Assembly: GCA_002792395.1 (NCBI GenBank)
Contig: PFOG01000142.1
Location: 1-5,663 of the forward strand
Direction of reading: 5' to 3'
Source: Candidatus Portnoybacteria bacterium CG_4_10_14_0_2_um_filter_44_20
GTDB taxonomy: Bacteria; Patescibacteriota; Minisyncoccia; Portnoybacterales; GCA-002795985
DNA: 5,663 nt
How positions within the stretch are numbered: the first letter of the stretch is position 1; each line of letters begins with the position of its first letter. Shown here one piece after another: positions 1-4,543 of this stretch. The notes under the pieces are model-generated. The model searched no databases. It was not told the origin of the DNA and was given only the letters and a program-made list of their open reading frames with translations. The position numbers and the translations under genes were made by a program.

Positions 1-41
1 ATGCGAACGATGCAAAAATGATCAGTTTGCATTATTCGCAT
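1..41. repeat. Imperfect inverted repeat over the MazG start, with TTCGCA repeats
   Basis: The arms at 1-16 and 26-41 are complementary at 14 of 16 positions, around a 9-nt centre containing ATG 18. TTCGCA recurs at 35-40, 47-52 and 56-61, and its complement TGCGAA is at 2-7. This could be an operator, a start-masking mRNA hairpin, or the edge of a repeat continuing outside the window. No regulator can be named. Confidence 0.5.
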
Positions 42-431
42 AAAAGTTCGCAAGATTCGCATTATGGTTTGGTGAATAAAGCAAATAATCTGAAGAAATA
101 CCAGGAATTGTGCCGGAAGACCGCCAAGAAATTTGACGACGCGGATAAAGAAATTTTGACCTGGGGTTTAGGCATTGCCGGAGAAGCGGGCGACGTGGCC
201 GGCTGTATCAAAAAAACAGTCAGCCATAATAACGACCAGCGGGACGGCATCAAAGAAAATATTGGCGATACTCTTTGGTACGCTGCAATGATTTGCAATT
301 TTTTTGGTTGGGAACTTGACGAGATATTGAACGAAAACTTTAAAAAACTTCAGGCCAGATATCCCGAAGGATTTTCCGAGGCGGCGGCCAAAAGGGGAGG
401 CAAACGGATTGACTGGAACGAGAAAAAGTAA
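18..431 (+). CDS. MazG-like nucleotide pyrophosphohydrolase
   Basis: This is probably a cytoplasmic all-alpha NTP pyrophosphatase that hydrolyses (d)NTPs to (d)NMP and pyrophosphate (nucleotide-pool cleaning). The MazG-type core runs from about residue 26 (KKYQELCRKTAKKF) to 118 (RYPEGF). The metal-binding helices are GEAGDV (E56, D59) and ENIGDTLWY (E80, D84), followed by a conserved-looking FGWELDEILNENFKKLQARYPEGF segment. Against the usual ExxE...ExxD pattern, D59 replaces the second Glu and N81 sits where the third Glu is expected, so activity is not guaranteed. The start is uncertain. ATG 18 lies in an inverted repeat and residues 1-17 look like translated repeat; GTG 72 gives a protein starting just before the conserved core, but neither start has a clear Shine-Dalgarno. 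The frame is also open to the window edge, so the gene could begin upstream. tRNA-Trp follows on the same strand. The exact substrate cannot be read from sequence. Confidence 0.85.
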   Translation: MISLHYSHKSSQDSHYGLVNKANNLKKYQELCRKTAKKFDDADKEILTWGLGIAGEAGDVAGCIKKTVSHNNDQRDGIKENIGDTLWYAAMICNFFGWELDEILNENFKKLQARYPEGFSEAAAKRGGKRIDWNEKK

Positions 432-443
432 AATTTTATTTTT

Positions 444-468
444 GTCATTCCCGCGAAAGCGGGAATCC
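444..468. repeat. REP-like palindrome
   Basis: A perfect 8-bp stem (ATTCCCGC 447-454, GCGGGAAT 459-466) closes a GAAA tetraloop and is flanked by GTC and CC. There is no following T tract, so it is not a standard intrinsic terminator. This GTCATTCCCGCGAAAGCGGG type of palindrome is widely dispersed in bacterial genomes. It lies between the mazG-like gene and tRNA-Trp, where it could stabilise or process a joint transcript. Confidence 0.7.
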
Positions 469-492
469 AGAGCCGGTAATCTTAAATTATAA

Positions 493-563
493 GCGGGCTT
501 GGTATAGTGGTATTACAACGGTCTCCAAAACCGTTAACGGGGGTTCGATTCCCTCAGCCCGTG
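493..563 (+). tRNA. tRNA-Trp (anticodon CCA)
   Basis: A full 71-nt cloverleaf can be drawn by hand. The acceptor stem is 493-499 with 556-562 (first pair G-U). The D arm has the GTATAGTGGTATTAC pattern. The five-pair anticodon stem is 518-522 with 530-534, with loop CTCCAAA giving anticodon CCA at 525-527. The variable region is four bases (535-538), and the T arm is 539-543 with 551-555 around TTCGATT. The discriminator is G563, as expected for bacterial tRNA-Trp. Bases 564-566 are CAC, so CCA is not encoded and must be added enzymatically. No good -35/-10 is visible just upstream, so it may be cotranscribed with the mazG-like gene. Confidence 0.95.
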
Positions 564-606
564 CACAATTTTTGTCCAAATTTATAATTTGACTACAAAA
601 ATTAGT

Positions 607-649
607 GTCCCGCCGAAGCTTCAGCGTAGGAGGCTTAGCGAAGGTGGAC
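607..649. repeat. Degenerate CPR-type intergenic repeat
   Basis: The segment begins GTCCCGCCGAAGCTTC and ends GCGAAGGTGGAC, so its ends can pair (GTCC with GGAC, then GCC with GGT after a bulge). It resembles the CGCCGAAGCTT/AGCGAAGG repeats I associate with Parcubacteria-like genomes. The middle (AGCGTAGGAGGCTT) looks like a rearranged or nested partial copy. The family assignment is from memory of such genomes, not from a search. Confidence 0.45.
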
Positions 650-668
650 CATCCTCGTTTTGCTTGCG

Positions 669-694
669 AAAAACCGCTCCACGGGCGGTTTTTT
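669..694 (+). terminator. Intrinsic terminator downstream of tRNA-Trp
   Basis: The stem AAAAACCGC (669-677) pairs with GCGGTTTTT (685-693) across a 7-nt loop, giving a six-T run at 689-694. The A run on the left arm means it could also terminate minus-strand transcription. It is the first good terminator after tRNA-Trp. Confidence 0.65.
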
Positions 695-712
695 GGTTGG
701 ATCCGGTCCGCG

Positions 713-752
713 CCTAAACGGCTCAACAAGATTTCCCGTTGAGCCGTTTAGG
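713..752. repeat. Palindrome module copy 1 (15-bp stem, ATTT loop core)
   Basis: CCTAAACGGCTCAAC (713-727) is perfectly complementary to GTTGAGCCGTTTAGG (738-752). The loop is 728-737, with ATTT at its centre (731-734). A second copy at 1721-1756 shares the arms AACGGCTCAAC/GTTGAGCCGTT and the ATTTC loop, and both are preceded by CGCCTAAA. The similarity resumes at 792-816 (GGCCA, CGGCG, GTTGA), matching 1763-1784. There is no T tract after the stem, so termination is unlikely to be its main role. Confidence 0.75.
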
Positions 753-755
753 TTG

Positions 756-786
756 CCCCGCAGAATCACGCAGTAGCTCTACGGGG
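756..786. repeat. Imperfect hairpin inside palindrome module copy 1
   Basis: CCCCGCAG (756-763) pairs with CTACGGGG (779-786) at 7 of 8 positions around a 15-nt loop. It lies between the main palindrome and the GGCCA block and is absent from copy 2, so it looks like an insertion or lineage-specific extension. Confidence 0.4.
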
Positions 787-862
787 TGCCCGGCCAGCGC
801 GGCGATTTTTTGTTGAAGGAAAGTAAAATTTGGGGTAAGCTAAAAACAGATAAGATTTTTAA

Positions 863-890
863 TTGTTCAAAATAGATTTTAAAGTATATT
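863..890 (+). promoter_or_regulatory. Probable sigma70-type promoter of the NYN gene
   Basis: TTGTTC (863-868) and TATATT (885-890) are separated by 16 nt within AT-rich sequence. This predicts a start site near 897, about 30 nt before ATG 926. The -35 matches TTGACA only partly and the -10 matches TATAAT at five of six positions. Confidence 0.5.
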
Positions 891-925
891 CGAAGTAGAC
901 GCGAATTCTAACAGGGGCGTAGATT

Positions 926-1540
926 ATGAATCAAGGCGGAATTAAAAAATTTCTTGATGATTTTCAAAACAAAAGGGAGCGCACGATTGTTATTGTTGAT
1001 TTTGGCAATGTAGAGAAATGGAAATACGGATTGGGTTGGCGAATGGGCGTCCGAGAGCTTGCGTCGTTAGTTAAGCATTTTACTTGCGGCAAACGATTTC
1101 TCCGTCGGTTTTATTATGGAGCGGATTATGGTCCGGATGAAAAATCAACAACGCTAACTGACTGGTCAAAATATATGCTCCGTACCGCCGATCTCAACGG
1201 CTTTGAGGTTATAGACAAGCAAGTGAAGTACATACACAGCCTTGATAATGTGCATGGCTTTGAGAAAAAGTGTGATTTAGACGTTGAGATGGCAGTTGAT
1301 CTTATTCGTGAAAGAGGCAATTATGACAATATCGTGTTATTTTCTGGGGACGGCGATCTAGTAACGGCACTGAAATATCTCAATGATGAGTATGACAAGA
1401 AAGCGATAGTTATGAGCGCTCGTGGCCACATTGGGAGAGAGATTATTGACGCCAGGCGAGACGGAGTAGTGAGCGAGATACTTTACGCGGATGATTTTGA
1501 ATACCGGCTAAATATGGATAGATTCCGCAAAAATAGATAA
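926..1540 (+). CDS. NYN domain (LabA/DUF88-type, PIN-fold) RNase-like protein
   Basis: This is a probable soluble metal-dependent ribonuclease of the NYN branch of the PIN fold. The first acidic strand is TIVIVDFGNV (D25, N28). The central acidic motif is KKCDLDVEMAVDLI (D117, D119, D124). The third is NIVLFSGDGDLVTAL (S140, D142, D144), the typical SGDGD signature. At 204 residues it is the bare domain with a short charged C-terminal tail (YRLNMDRFRKNR) and no signal peptide or membrane segment. ATG 926 follows AGGGG at 913-917 at acceptable spacing. It stands alone, between two copies of a palindrome module and after its own promoter, so it reads as a one-gene unit. The RNA substrate is unknown. 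Family members take part in RNA maturation, decay and some defence systems, but nothing here picks one. Confidence 0.88.
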   Translation: MNQGGIKKFLDDFQNKRERTIVIVDFGNVEKWKYGLGWRMGVRELASLVKHFTCGKRFLRRFYYGADYGPDEKSTTLTDWSKYMLRTADLNGFEVIDKQVKYIHSLDNVHGFEKKCDLDVEMAVDLIRERGNYDNIVLFSGDGDLVTALKYLNDEYDKKAIVMSARGHIGREIIDARRDGVVSEILYADDFEYRLNMDRFRKNR

Positions 1541-1544
1541 AAAA

Positions 1545-1603
1545 TCAAAAGCCCCGCCTTGCGGCAGGGCCTCGATCAAAATCCGTGCAAGCCTTTGCTT
1601 ACA
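1545..1603 (-). ncRNA. Candidate ~60-nt two-hairpin small RNA
   Basis: Read on the minus strand, a likely promoter predicts initiation near 1602. The RNA would start with a 7-bp hairpin (1603-1597 with 1592-1586, loop AAAG, one U-G pair). A 15-nt single-stranded stretch (1585-1571) follows, then an 8-bp hairpin (1570-1563 with 1558-1551, GCAA tetraloop, one U-G pair) and T-rich sequence to 1539. Both wobble pairs exist only in the minus-strand RNA; on the plus strand they become C/A mismatches. There is no open frame (ATG at 1604 is followed at once by TAA). Its 3' end abuts the NYN stop codon. It could be a trans-acting sRNA, an antisense/termination element for the NYN mRNA, or a remnant leader. 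Confidence 0.45.
1551..1570 (-). terminator. Minus-strand intrinsic terminator
   Basis: On the minus strand, GCCCTGCC and GGCGGGGC form an 8-bp stem with a GCAA loop, followed by TTTTGATTTTTT (1550-1539). The plus strand lacks a T tract on its downstream side, so the signal points to leftward transcription. Confidence 0.6.
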
Positions 1604-1608
1604 TCCTC

Positions 1609-1636
1609 AATATACGCTTTTTCGATTAAAAGTCAA
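1609..1636 (-). promoter_or_regulatory. Minus-strand sigma70-type promoter
   Basis: On the minus strand TTGACT (1636-1631) and TATATT (1614-1609) are separated by 16 nt of A/T-rich spacer. Each box matches consensus at five of six positions. It is the best promoter match I see in the window, yet no minus-strand gene follows, only the short structured segment ending in a terminator. Confidence 0.6.
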
Positions 1637-1653
1637 TGAATTTTATCCACAAC

Positions 1654-1681
1654 GGCCTGCTCGGCCATTTTTTTGTTTTTT
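1654..1681 (+). terminator. Short-stem plus-strand terminator after the NYN gene
   Basis: GGCC (1654-1657) pairs with GGCC (1663-1666) around TGCTC, followed by seven T, a G and six T. The stem is only 4 bp but pure GC with a long T tract, so it could end NYN transcription. Confidence 0.45.
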
Positions 1682-1720
1682 GCGGAAAGCCGCCGGAGGA
1701 GCGGATTAACGCCTAAAAAT

Positions 1721-1756
1721 TCAACGGCTCAACGGGATTTCTCGTTGAGCCGTTGG
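1721..1756. repeat. Palindrome module copy 2 (15-bp stem, ATTT tetraloop)
   Basis: The stem runs 1722-1736 with 1741-1755 (14 Watson-Crick pairs, one G-T) and closes ATTT at 1737-1740. It shares AACGGCTCAAC, ATTTC and GTTGAGCCGTT with copy 1 in the same orientation. CGCCTAAA precedes it (1710-1717) and the GGCCA...CGGCG...GTTGA block follows (1763-1784). Loop-flanking bases differ between copies while the arms stay paired. Confidence 0.75.
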
Positions 1757-1853
1757 GGGATTGGCCATCTCGGCGGTTCGTTGACGTATCTATATCGTTT
1801 TAATTTTTCCGATTGAGGTTTTTTGTTTCGGGTGGTAAGATTAGGCGGGAACC

Positions 1854-2507
1854 ATGAAATTGGTATTCGATGAAAAAATTGCCGAAAGTTACAAAAGTGC
1901 CTCACAAAAGGCGCGTGTTTTAACCGAGTGCTGGGTTGATAATGAAATTTTCTGCCCGAATTGCGGATGTTTAAATATCGATAAATATCCGAGTGGCCGG
2001 CCAGTCGCCGATTTTTACTGCGCTAATTGTCGGGAAGACTACGAATTAAAAAGCAAGCAAAACGGAATCGGTATGAAAATTGTTGATAGCGCGTACCGGA
2101 CCATGATTGAGCGGTTGTCGGAGGCCAATAACCCCAACTTTTTCTTCTTAAATTACGATTTAACAAATCTCGCAGTTACTAACTTTTTTGTCATTCCTAA
2201 GCACTTTTTCGTGCCGGAGATAATCGAGAAACGAAAGGCGCTTTCGCCGACCGCCCGCCGTGCCGGTTGGGCCGGTTGCAATATTCTACTCAATCATATT
2301 CCCCAAACCGGCAAAATATTTTTTGTCCGTGATGGGCGAATCGAGCCCAAGGAAAAAGTGCTTGCCGACTGGAGGAAAACCTTGTTTTTGAGAGAAGAAA
2401 AAGAAGTTTCGGCCAAGGGTTGGCTGCTCGATACTATGAGATGCGTTGATAAGGTTGGCAAACGCGAATTTACGCTTAACGATGTATACGGTTTGAGGAT
2501 GAATTAA
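1854..2507 (+). CDS. dpnC: DpnI-like methyl-directed restriction endonuclease, truncated by frameshift
   Basis: DpnI cleaves GATC only when its adenine is methylated. The N-terminal 213 residues align almost without gaps to DpnI as I recall it. The PD-(D/E)XK site has D53 (RPVADFYC), E64 and K66 (YELKSK). A zinc site is formed by C34/C37 (CPNC) and C56/C59 (CANC). SQKARVLTE, NNPNFFFL and PTARRAGWAGCN are shared; W139 corresponds to the DpnI base-sensing Trp138. After VYG (residue 213) the frame runs into TAA (2505-2507). The rest of the winged-helix domain continues in the next frame to TGA 2621-2623; one extra T in the TTT run at 2492-2494 would restore a protein of about 256 residues, close to DpnI's 254. 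AGG at 1843-1845 precedes ATG 1854. No Dam-type methylase is in the window, as expected for a solitary methyl-dependent enzyme. The truncated form probably loses the second methyl-DNA-binding domain. Confidence 0.93.
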   Translation: MKLVFDEKIAESYKSASQKARVLTECWVDNEIFCPNCGCLNIDKYPSGRPVADFYCANCREDYELKSKQNGIGMKIVDSAYRTMIERLSEANNPNFFFLNYDLTNLAVTNFFVIPKHFFVPEIIEKRKALSPTARRAGWAGCNILLNHIPQTGKIFFVRDGRIEPKEKVLADWRKTLFLREEKEVSAKGWLLDTMRCVDKVGKREFTLNDVYGLRMN

Positions 2508-2623
2508 GCCGGCTGCACCCGGAAAACAAACATATAAAGGATAAAATCCGCCAGCAGCTGCAAGTTCTGCGGGACAAAGGTTATCTGGATTTTGTATCCC
2601 GTGGTATCTATAAAACGATATGA
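2492..2623 (+). pseudogene. Out-of-frame C-terminal part of the DpnI-like gene
   Basis: This frame reads FEDELSRLHPENKHIK, then DKIRQQLQVLRDKGYLDF and a final RGIYKTI, ending at TGA 2621. It matches the DpnI C-terminus (NNHIKEKIRQQLQILRDK, then GRGKYRKL), which is the end of the winged helix. No start codon with an RBS lies in this fragment, so it is probably not made separately. Its good conservation suggests a recent frameshift or a sequencing/assembly error. Its TGA overlaps the next ATG (ATGA at 2620-2623). Confidence 0.88.
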
Positions 2624-2778
2624 AACTGAAAAATTTTATTAAAAAACTGGAGGAGATTGCCAAAAAATATGGCGATAATGCGGAAGTTGTTATGGCCGAT
2701 AATATTCCTGTTGCAACTCCGGCTTTTCGGGAAAATTATTCCGGTAACGAAAAAGTGATAATAACCGACAAAGAATAA
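2620..2778 (+). CDS. Small hypothetical protein (52 aa), coupled to dpnI
   Basis: The frame starts at an ATG overlapping the original dpnI stop by ATGA, a layout typical of translational coupling. The protein begins MKLKNFIKKLEEIAKKYGDN, continues AEVVMADNIPVATPAF and ends VIITDKE. It looks like an N-terminal basic helix followed by beta strands. The 'xLIxxLxxxxxDAEVVxAD' pattern recalls small phage or plasmid proteins of unknown function; I do not recognise a named family. With dpnI frameshifted, ribosomes stop 113 nt upstream of this start, so coupling may be lost. Confidence 0.65.
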   Translation: MKLKNFIKKLEEIAKKYGDNAEVVMADNIPVATPAFRENYSGNEKVIITDKE

Positions 2779-2853
2779 AACATGGAAATTTCTCTCTCGC
2801 CATTTTAGGCGAAAATACTTTTGCATTTCAACCCACTCTGGCGGGTGTTTGTG

Positions 2854-2973
2854 ATGTGCAAGGGATACGGCGAAGACTATGAAAATTTTACCGAGCTGGT
2901 TTGGGAAGACGATAAGCATCTTGATTTTAACGACCGCCAAACCTATCCCGAATTTCAAATATGGATTATTTAA
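2854..2973 (+). CDS. Possible small protein (39 aa) in the dpnI operon
   Basis: ATG 2854 is preceded by GGCGGG (2840-2845) at suitable spacing. The product starts MCKGYGEDYENFTELVWEDD and ends YPEFQIWII, acidic and rich in aromatics. The frame stays open upstream to TAG 2806, so TTG 2821 or GTG 2845 are alternative starts; before that, ATG 2782 opens only an 8-codon frame. The end overlaps the next ATG by 13 nt. It could be a true small gene or a decayed fragment of a longer one. No family recognised. Confidence 0.4.
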   Translation: MCKGYGEDYENFTELVWEDDKHLDFNDRQTYPEFQIWII

Positions 2974-3137
2974 CCCTCCAAACTCAATACGACAAAATCT
3001 ATTCCTATTTCAGAACCACAACCGAGCCGCTCGATTCTTTGGAATGGGATGGTCGGGTTTTACGTGTTTGGTATAAAAATTCAATTGTTGAGATTTATAG
3101 GCATGCCGATTTAACGAAGCTGATAGAGGGCTTTTAA
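2961..3137 (+). CDS. Small hypothetical protein (58 aa)
   Basis: The frame begins within the last codons of the preceding small ORF and ends 57 nt before the membrane nuclease gene. The protein starts MDYLTLQTQYDKIYSYF and contains LEWDGRVLRVWYKNSIVEIY, then HADLTKLIEGF. It looks like a small globular beta-rich domain closed by a helix, not random sequence. No Shine-Dalgarno is visible, so expression would depend on coupling to the upstream ORF. No named family recognised. Confidence 0.5.
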   Translation: MDYLTLQTQYDKIYSYFRTTTEPLDSLEWDGRVLRVWYKNSIVEIYRHADLTKLIEGF

Positions 3138-3194
3138 GCGATAAACGCTTGCCGTCGGCGAAAATAAAAATTGTGGAGGGAGAAAAATAAATTT

Positions 3195-4523
3195 ATGAAA
3201 GATTGGAAGGAATCAATTTCTTCAACTCTCAATCCAATGTTTGCTGATTGGAAATCAGAAAAAGAAGAAAAACTGAGGGCGGACAAAGCGGCCCTCGACA
3301 AGATACTTGAAATATTTCCCCAAACGGCGACAAGGTTTTTTATTGACGATCTATTCAATGGTTACTATAGAAGATATTTTCTCAAGAGCTTAGACGAATA
3401 TGAAAGGCTATACAAAGAGCCAACTTCTGTCTTTTTTGATAAAAAAATAGAGGGTGTCCGAGCGGATTTCAATAGTGCTTTCGGCGACCTTTTGAGTTTT
3501 TTGATCAGTCATTTTTTTTGTGCTTCCTTGGACTCGGATTTTTTTTCTTTATATCCAGACCTGAAAGATAGTTCAAAAGAAAAAGATAGACATTTATTTG
3601 ATCGCCGGCTGAAAGAATTGCGGGAGATTCTAGATAATTTCGAAGATAAATATAATATTTTTTTGAAAATAGCCAAGGCGAGGCTGGTCAAACATAATAG
3701 ATTTGATACTTGTTGGAAAAAGACATTTCTAATATTAATAATTATTTCGTTAGCATTGTTAATTGGCATCGGAATTGGCAGAAGTTCTAAGCAGGTGCCA
3801 GTCGTGCCGGATGGTGATTCCGTGGTGAATAATGAGAAGGACGCTATTTCGGAGGACGAAAATGAAAACAGTAATATTGTTGCGGGTGAGAATCTGATTA
3901 GGGGCGATTTGGTAAAAGTTACGCGCGTTGTTGACGGCGACACGATTGAAATAGAGGGCGGCGAAAAAGTCAGATATATCGGGATTGATACGCCGGAAAC
4001 GGTTGATCCGAGAAAGACGGTTCAGTGTTTTGGCGTGGAGGCCTCGGCAAAGAATAAAGAATTGATTGAAGGAAAAGAAGTTCGTTTGGAAAAAGATATA
4101 ACCGACAGGGATAAATACAATCGGCTGTTGCGGTATGTTTGGGCGGACGACACCCTTATAAACCTTGAGTTGGTCAAACAAGGGTTTGCTTATTCCTATT
4201 CCTATCCGCCCGATATAAAATATCAGGATCAATTCGTGAAAGCTCAAGGAGAAGCAAGAGAAGCCAAGCGGGGATTGTGGAACGCGTGTCAGTCCGATTC
4301 GAGAGTGCCGGGCGATATATCATTACCCGTCCCGGAAGAAGAGCCGACTGGAAGTTGTGTGATCAAGGGCAATATTAGCGCCTCTGGCGAGAAGATTTAT
4401 CACTTGCCCGATTGCGGTTCGTATAGCAAAACACAAATAAATGAAAGCCGCGGTGAGAAATGGTTTTGTGCCGAGACCGAAGCCCAAGCCGCCGGCTGGC
4501 GCGAGGCTCTAAATTGTTCGTAA
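3195..4523 (+). CDS. Membrane-anchored staphylococcal-type nuclease (SNase) with C-terminal domain
   Basis: A 442-residue protein, probably displayed on the cell surface. Residues 1-175 are a charged, helical, aromatic-rich cytoplasmic region of unknown family. One membrane segment (about 176-195, FLILIIISLALLIGIGIG) is preceded by KHNRF and WKK and followed by an acidic linker, giving N-in/C-out topology. The SNase domain (about 239-366) keeps its active-site set: VVDGDT (D247), VRYIGIDTPE (R260, D265, T266, E268) and DKYNRLLRYVW (R310). It should cleave DNA and RNA with calcium. The tail (388-442: CVIKGNISASGEKIYHLPDC, GEKWFCAETEAQAAGW) is a small domain often found after SNase domains, which I believe is the one NCBI calls 'sunset'. 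ATG 3195 follows GGAGGGAG (3175-3182); TTG 3171 overlaps that signal and is less likely. It heads a close operon with a VRR-NUC-like nuclease and a translin. Confidence 0.92.
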   Translation: MKDWKESISSTLNPMFADWKSEKEEKLRADKAALDKILEIFPQTATRFFIDDLFNGYYRRYFLKSLDEYERLYKEPTSVFFDKKIEGVRADFNSAFGDLLSFLISHFFCASLDSDFFSLYPDLKDSSKEKDRHLFDRRLKELREILDNFEDKYNIFLKIAKARLVKHNRFDTCWKKTFLILIIISLALLIGIGIGRSSKQVPVVPDGDSVVNNEKDAISEDENENSNIVAGENLIRGDLVKVTRVVDGDTIEIEGGEKVRYIGIDTPETVDPRKTVQCFGVEASAKNKELIEGKEVRLEKDITDRDKYNRLLRYVWADDTLINLELVKQGFAYSYSYPPDIKYQDQFVKAQGEAREAKRGLWNACQSDSRVPGDISLPVPEEEPTGSCVIKGNISASGEKIYHLPDCGSYSKTQINESRGEKWFCAETEAQAAGWREALNCS

Positions 4524-4543
4524 AAAATTAGCGAAATAAATTC

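Larger units (their letters stand above)
564..925. other. Gene-free stretch between tRNA-Trp and the NYN gene
   Basis: No convincing coding sequence is present on either strand. In order, it holds a degenerate CPR-type repeat (607-649), a terminator-like hairpin (669-693), a 15-bp perfect palindrome (713-752), a weaker hairpin (756-786), a block shared with the later palindrome module (792-816) and a likely promoter (863-890). The base composition changes from GC-rich hairpins (up to about 805) to an AT-rich promoter segment. Confidence 0.7.
1541..1853. other. Gene-free stretch between the NYN and dpnI-like genes
   Basis: No credible ORF is seen on either strand. It contains a candidate small RNA with terminator and promoter on the minus strand (1539-1636), a plus-strand terminator-like hairpin (1654-1681), palindrome module copy 2 (1721-1756) and its GGCCA/CGGCG/GTTGA block (1763-1784). 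TTGACG at 1781-1786 resembles a -35 box for the next gene, but no good -10 lies at the right distance. Confidence 0.65.

Noticed and set aside
487..729. Minus-strand ORF of 80 codons over tRNA-Trp
   Set aside because: It is an antisense translation of the tRNA and intergenic repeats; the GIEPPLTVLETVV string is a familiar false protein from tRNA genes.
713..752. Integron attC site (GCTCAAC and GTTGAGC fit the RYYYAAC/GTTRRRY boxes)
   Set aside because: The boxes lie next to the loop instead of at the outer ends, and the stem is perfect without the extrahelical bases attC sites need. No integrase is present.
1781..1806. Promoter for the dpnI-like gene at TTGACG
   Set aside because: No acceptable -10 hexamer lies 15-19 nt downstream; TAATTT at 14 nt is too weak to call.
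2488..2507. Programmed -1 frameshift in dpnI
   Set aside because: TAC GGT TTG is not an X XXY YYZ slippery heptamer and I see no stimulatory hairpin just downstream; a one-base loss or an error is simpler.
2286..2958. Two overlapping minus-strand ORFs (2286-2663 and 2608-2958)
   Set aside because: They are antisense shadows of the dpnI tail and the small ORFs; no promoter or ribosome-binding site supports them.
2879..3076. Plus-strand ORF of 65 codons in the third frame
   Set aside because: It overlaps the two better small ORFs, crosses the junction between them and has a composition unlike a real protein.
3136..3150. Small hairpin (AAGCG, ATAAA loop, CGCTT) before the nuclease gene
   Set aside because: The stem is only 5 bp and lacks a T tract, so it is not convincing as terminator or regulator.
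3509..4247. Minus-strand ORFs inside the nuclease gene
   Set aside because: The plus-strand frame has a clear SNase domain and membrane segment; the antisense frames are Ser/Ile/Phe-rich shadows.
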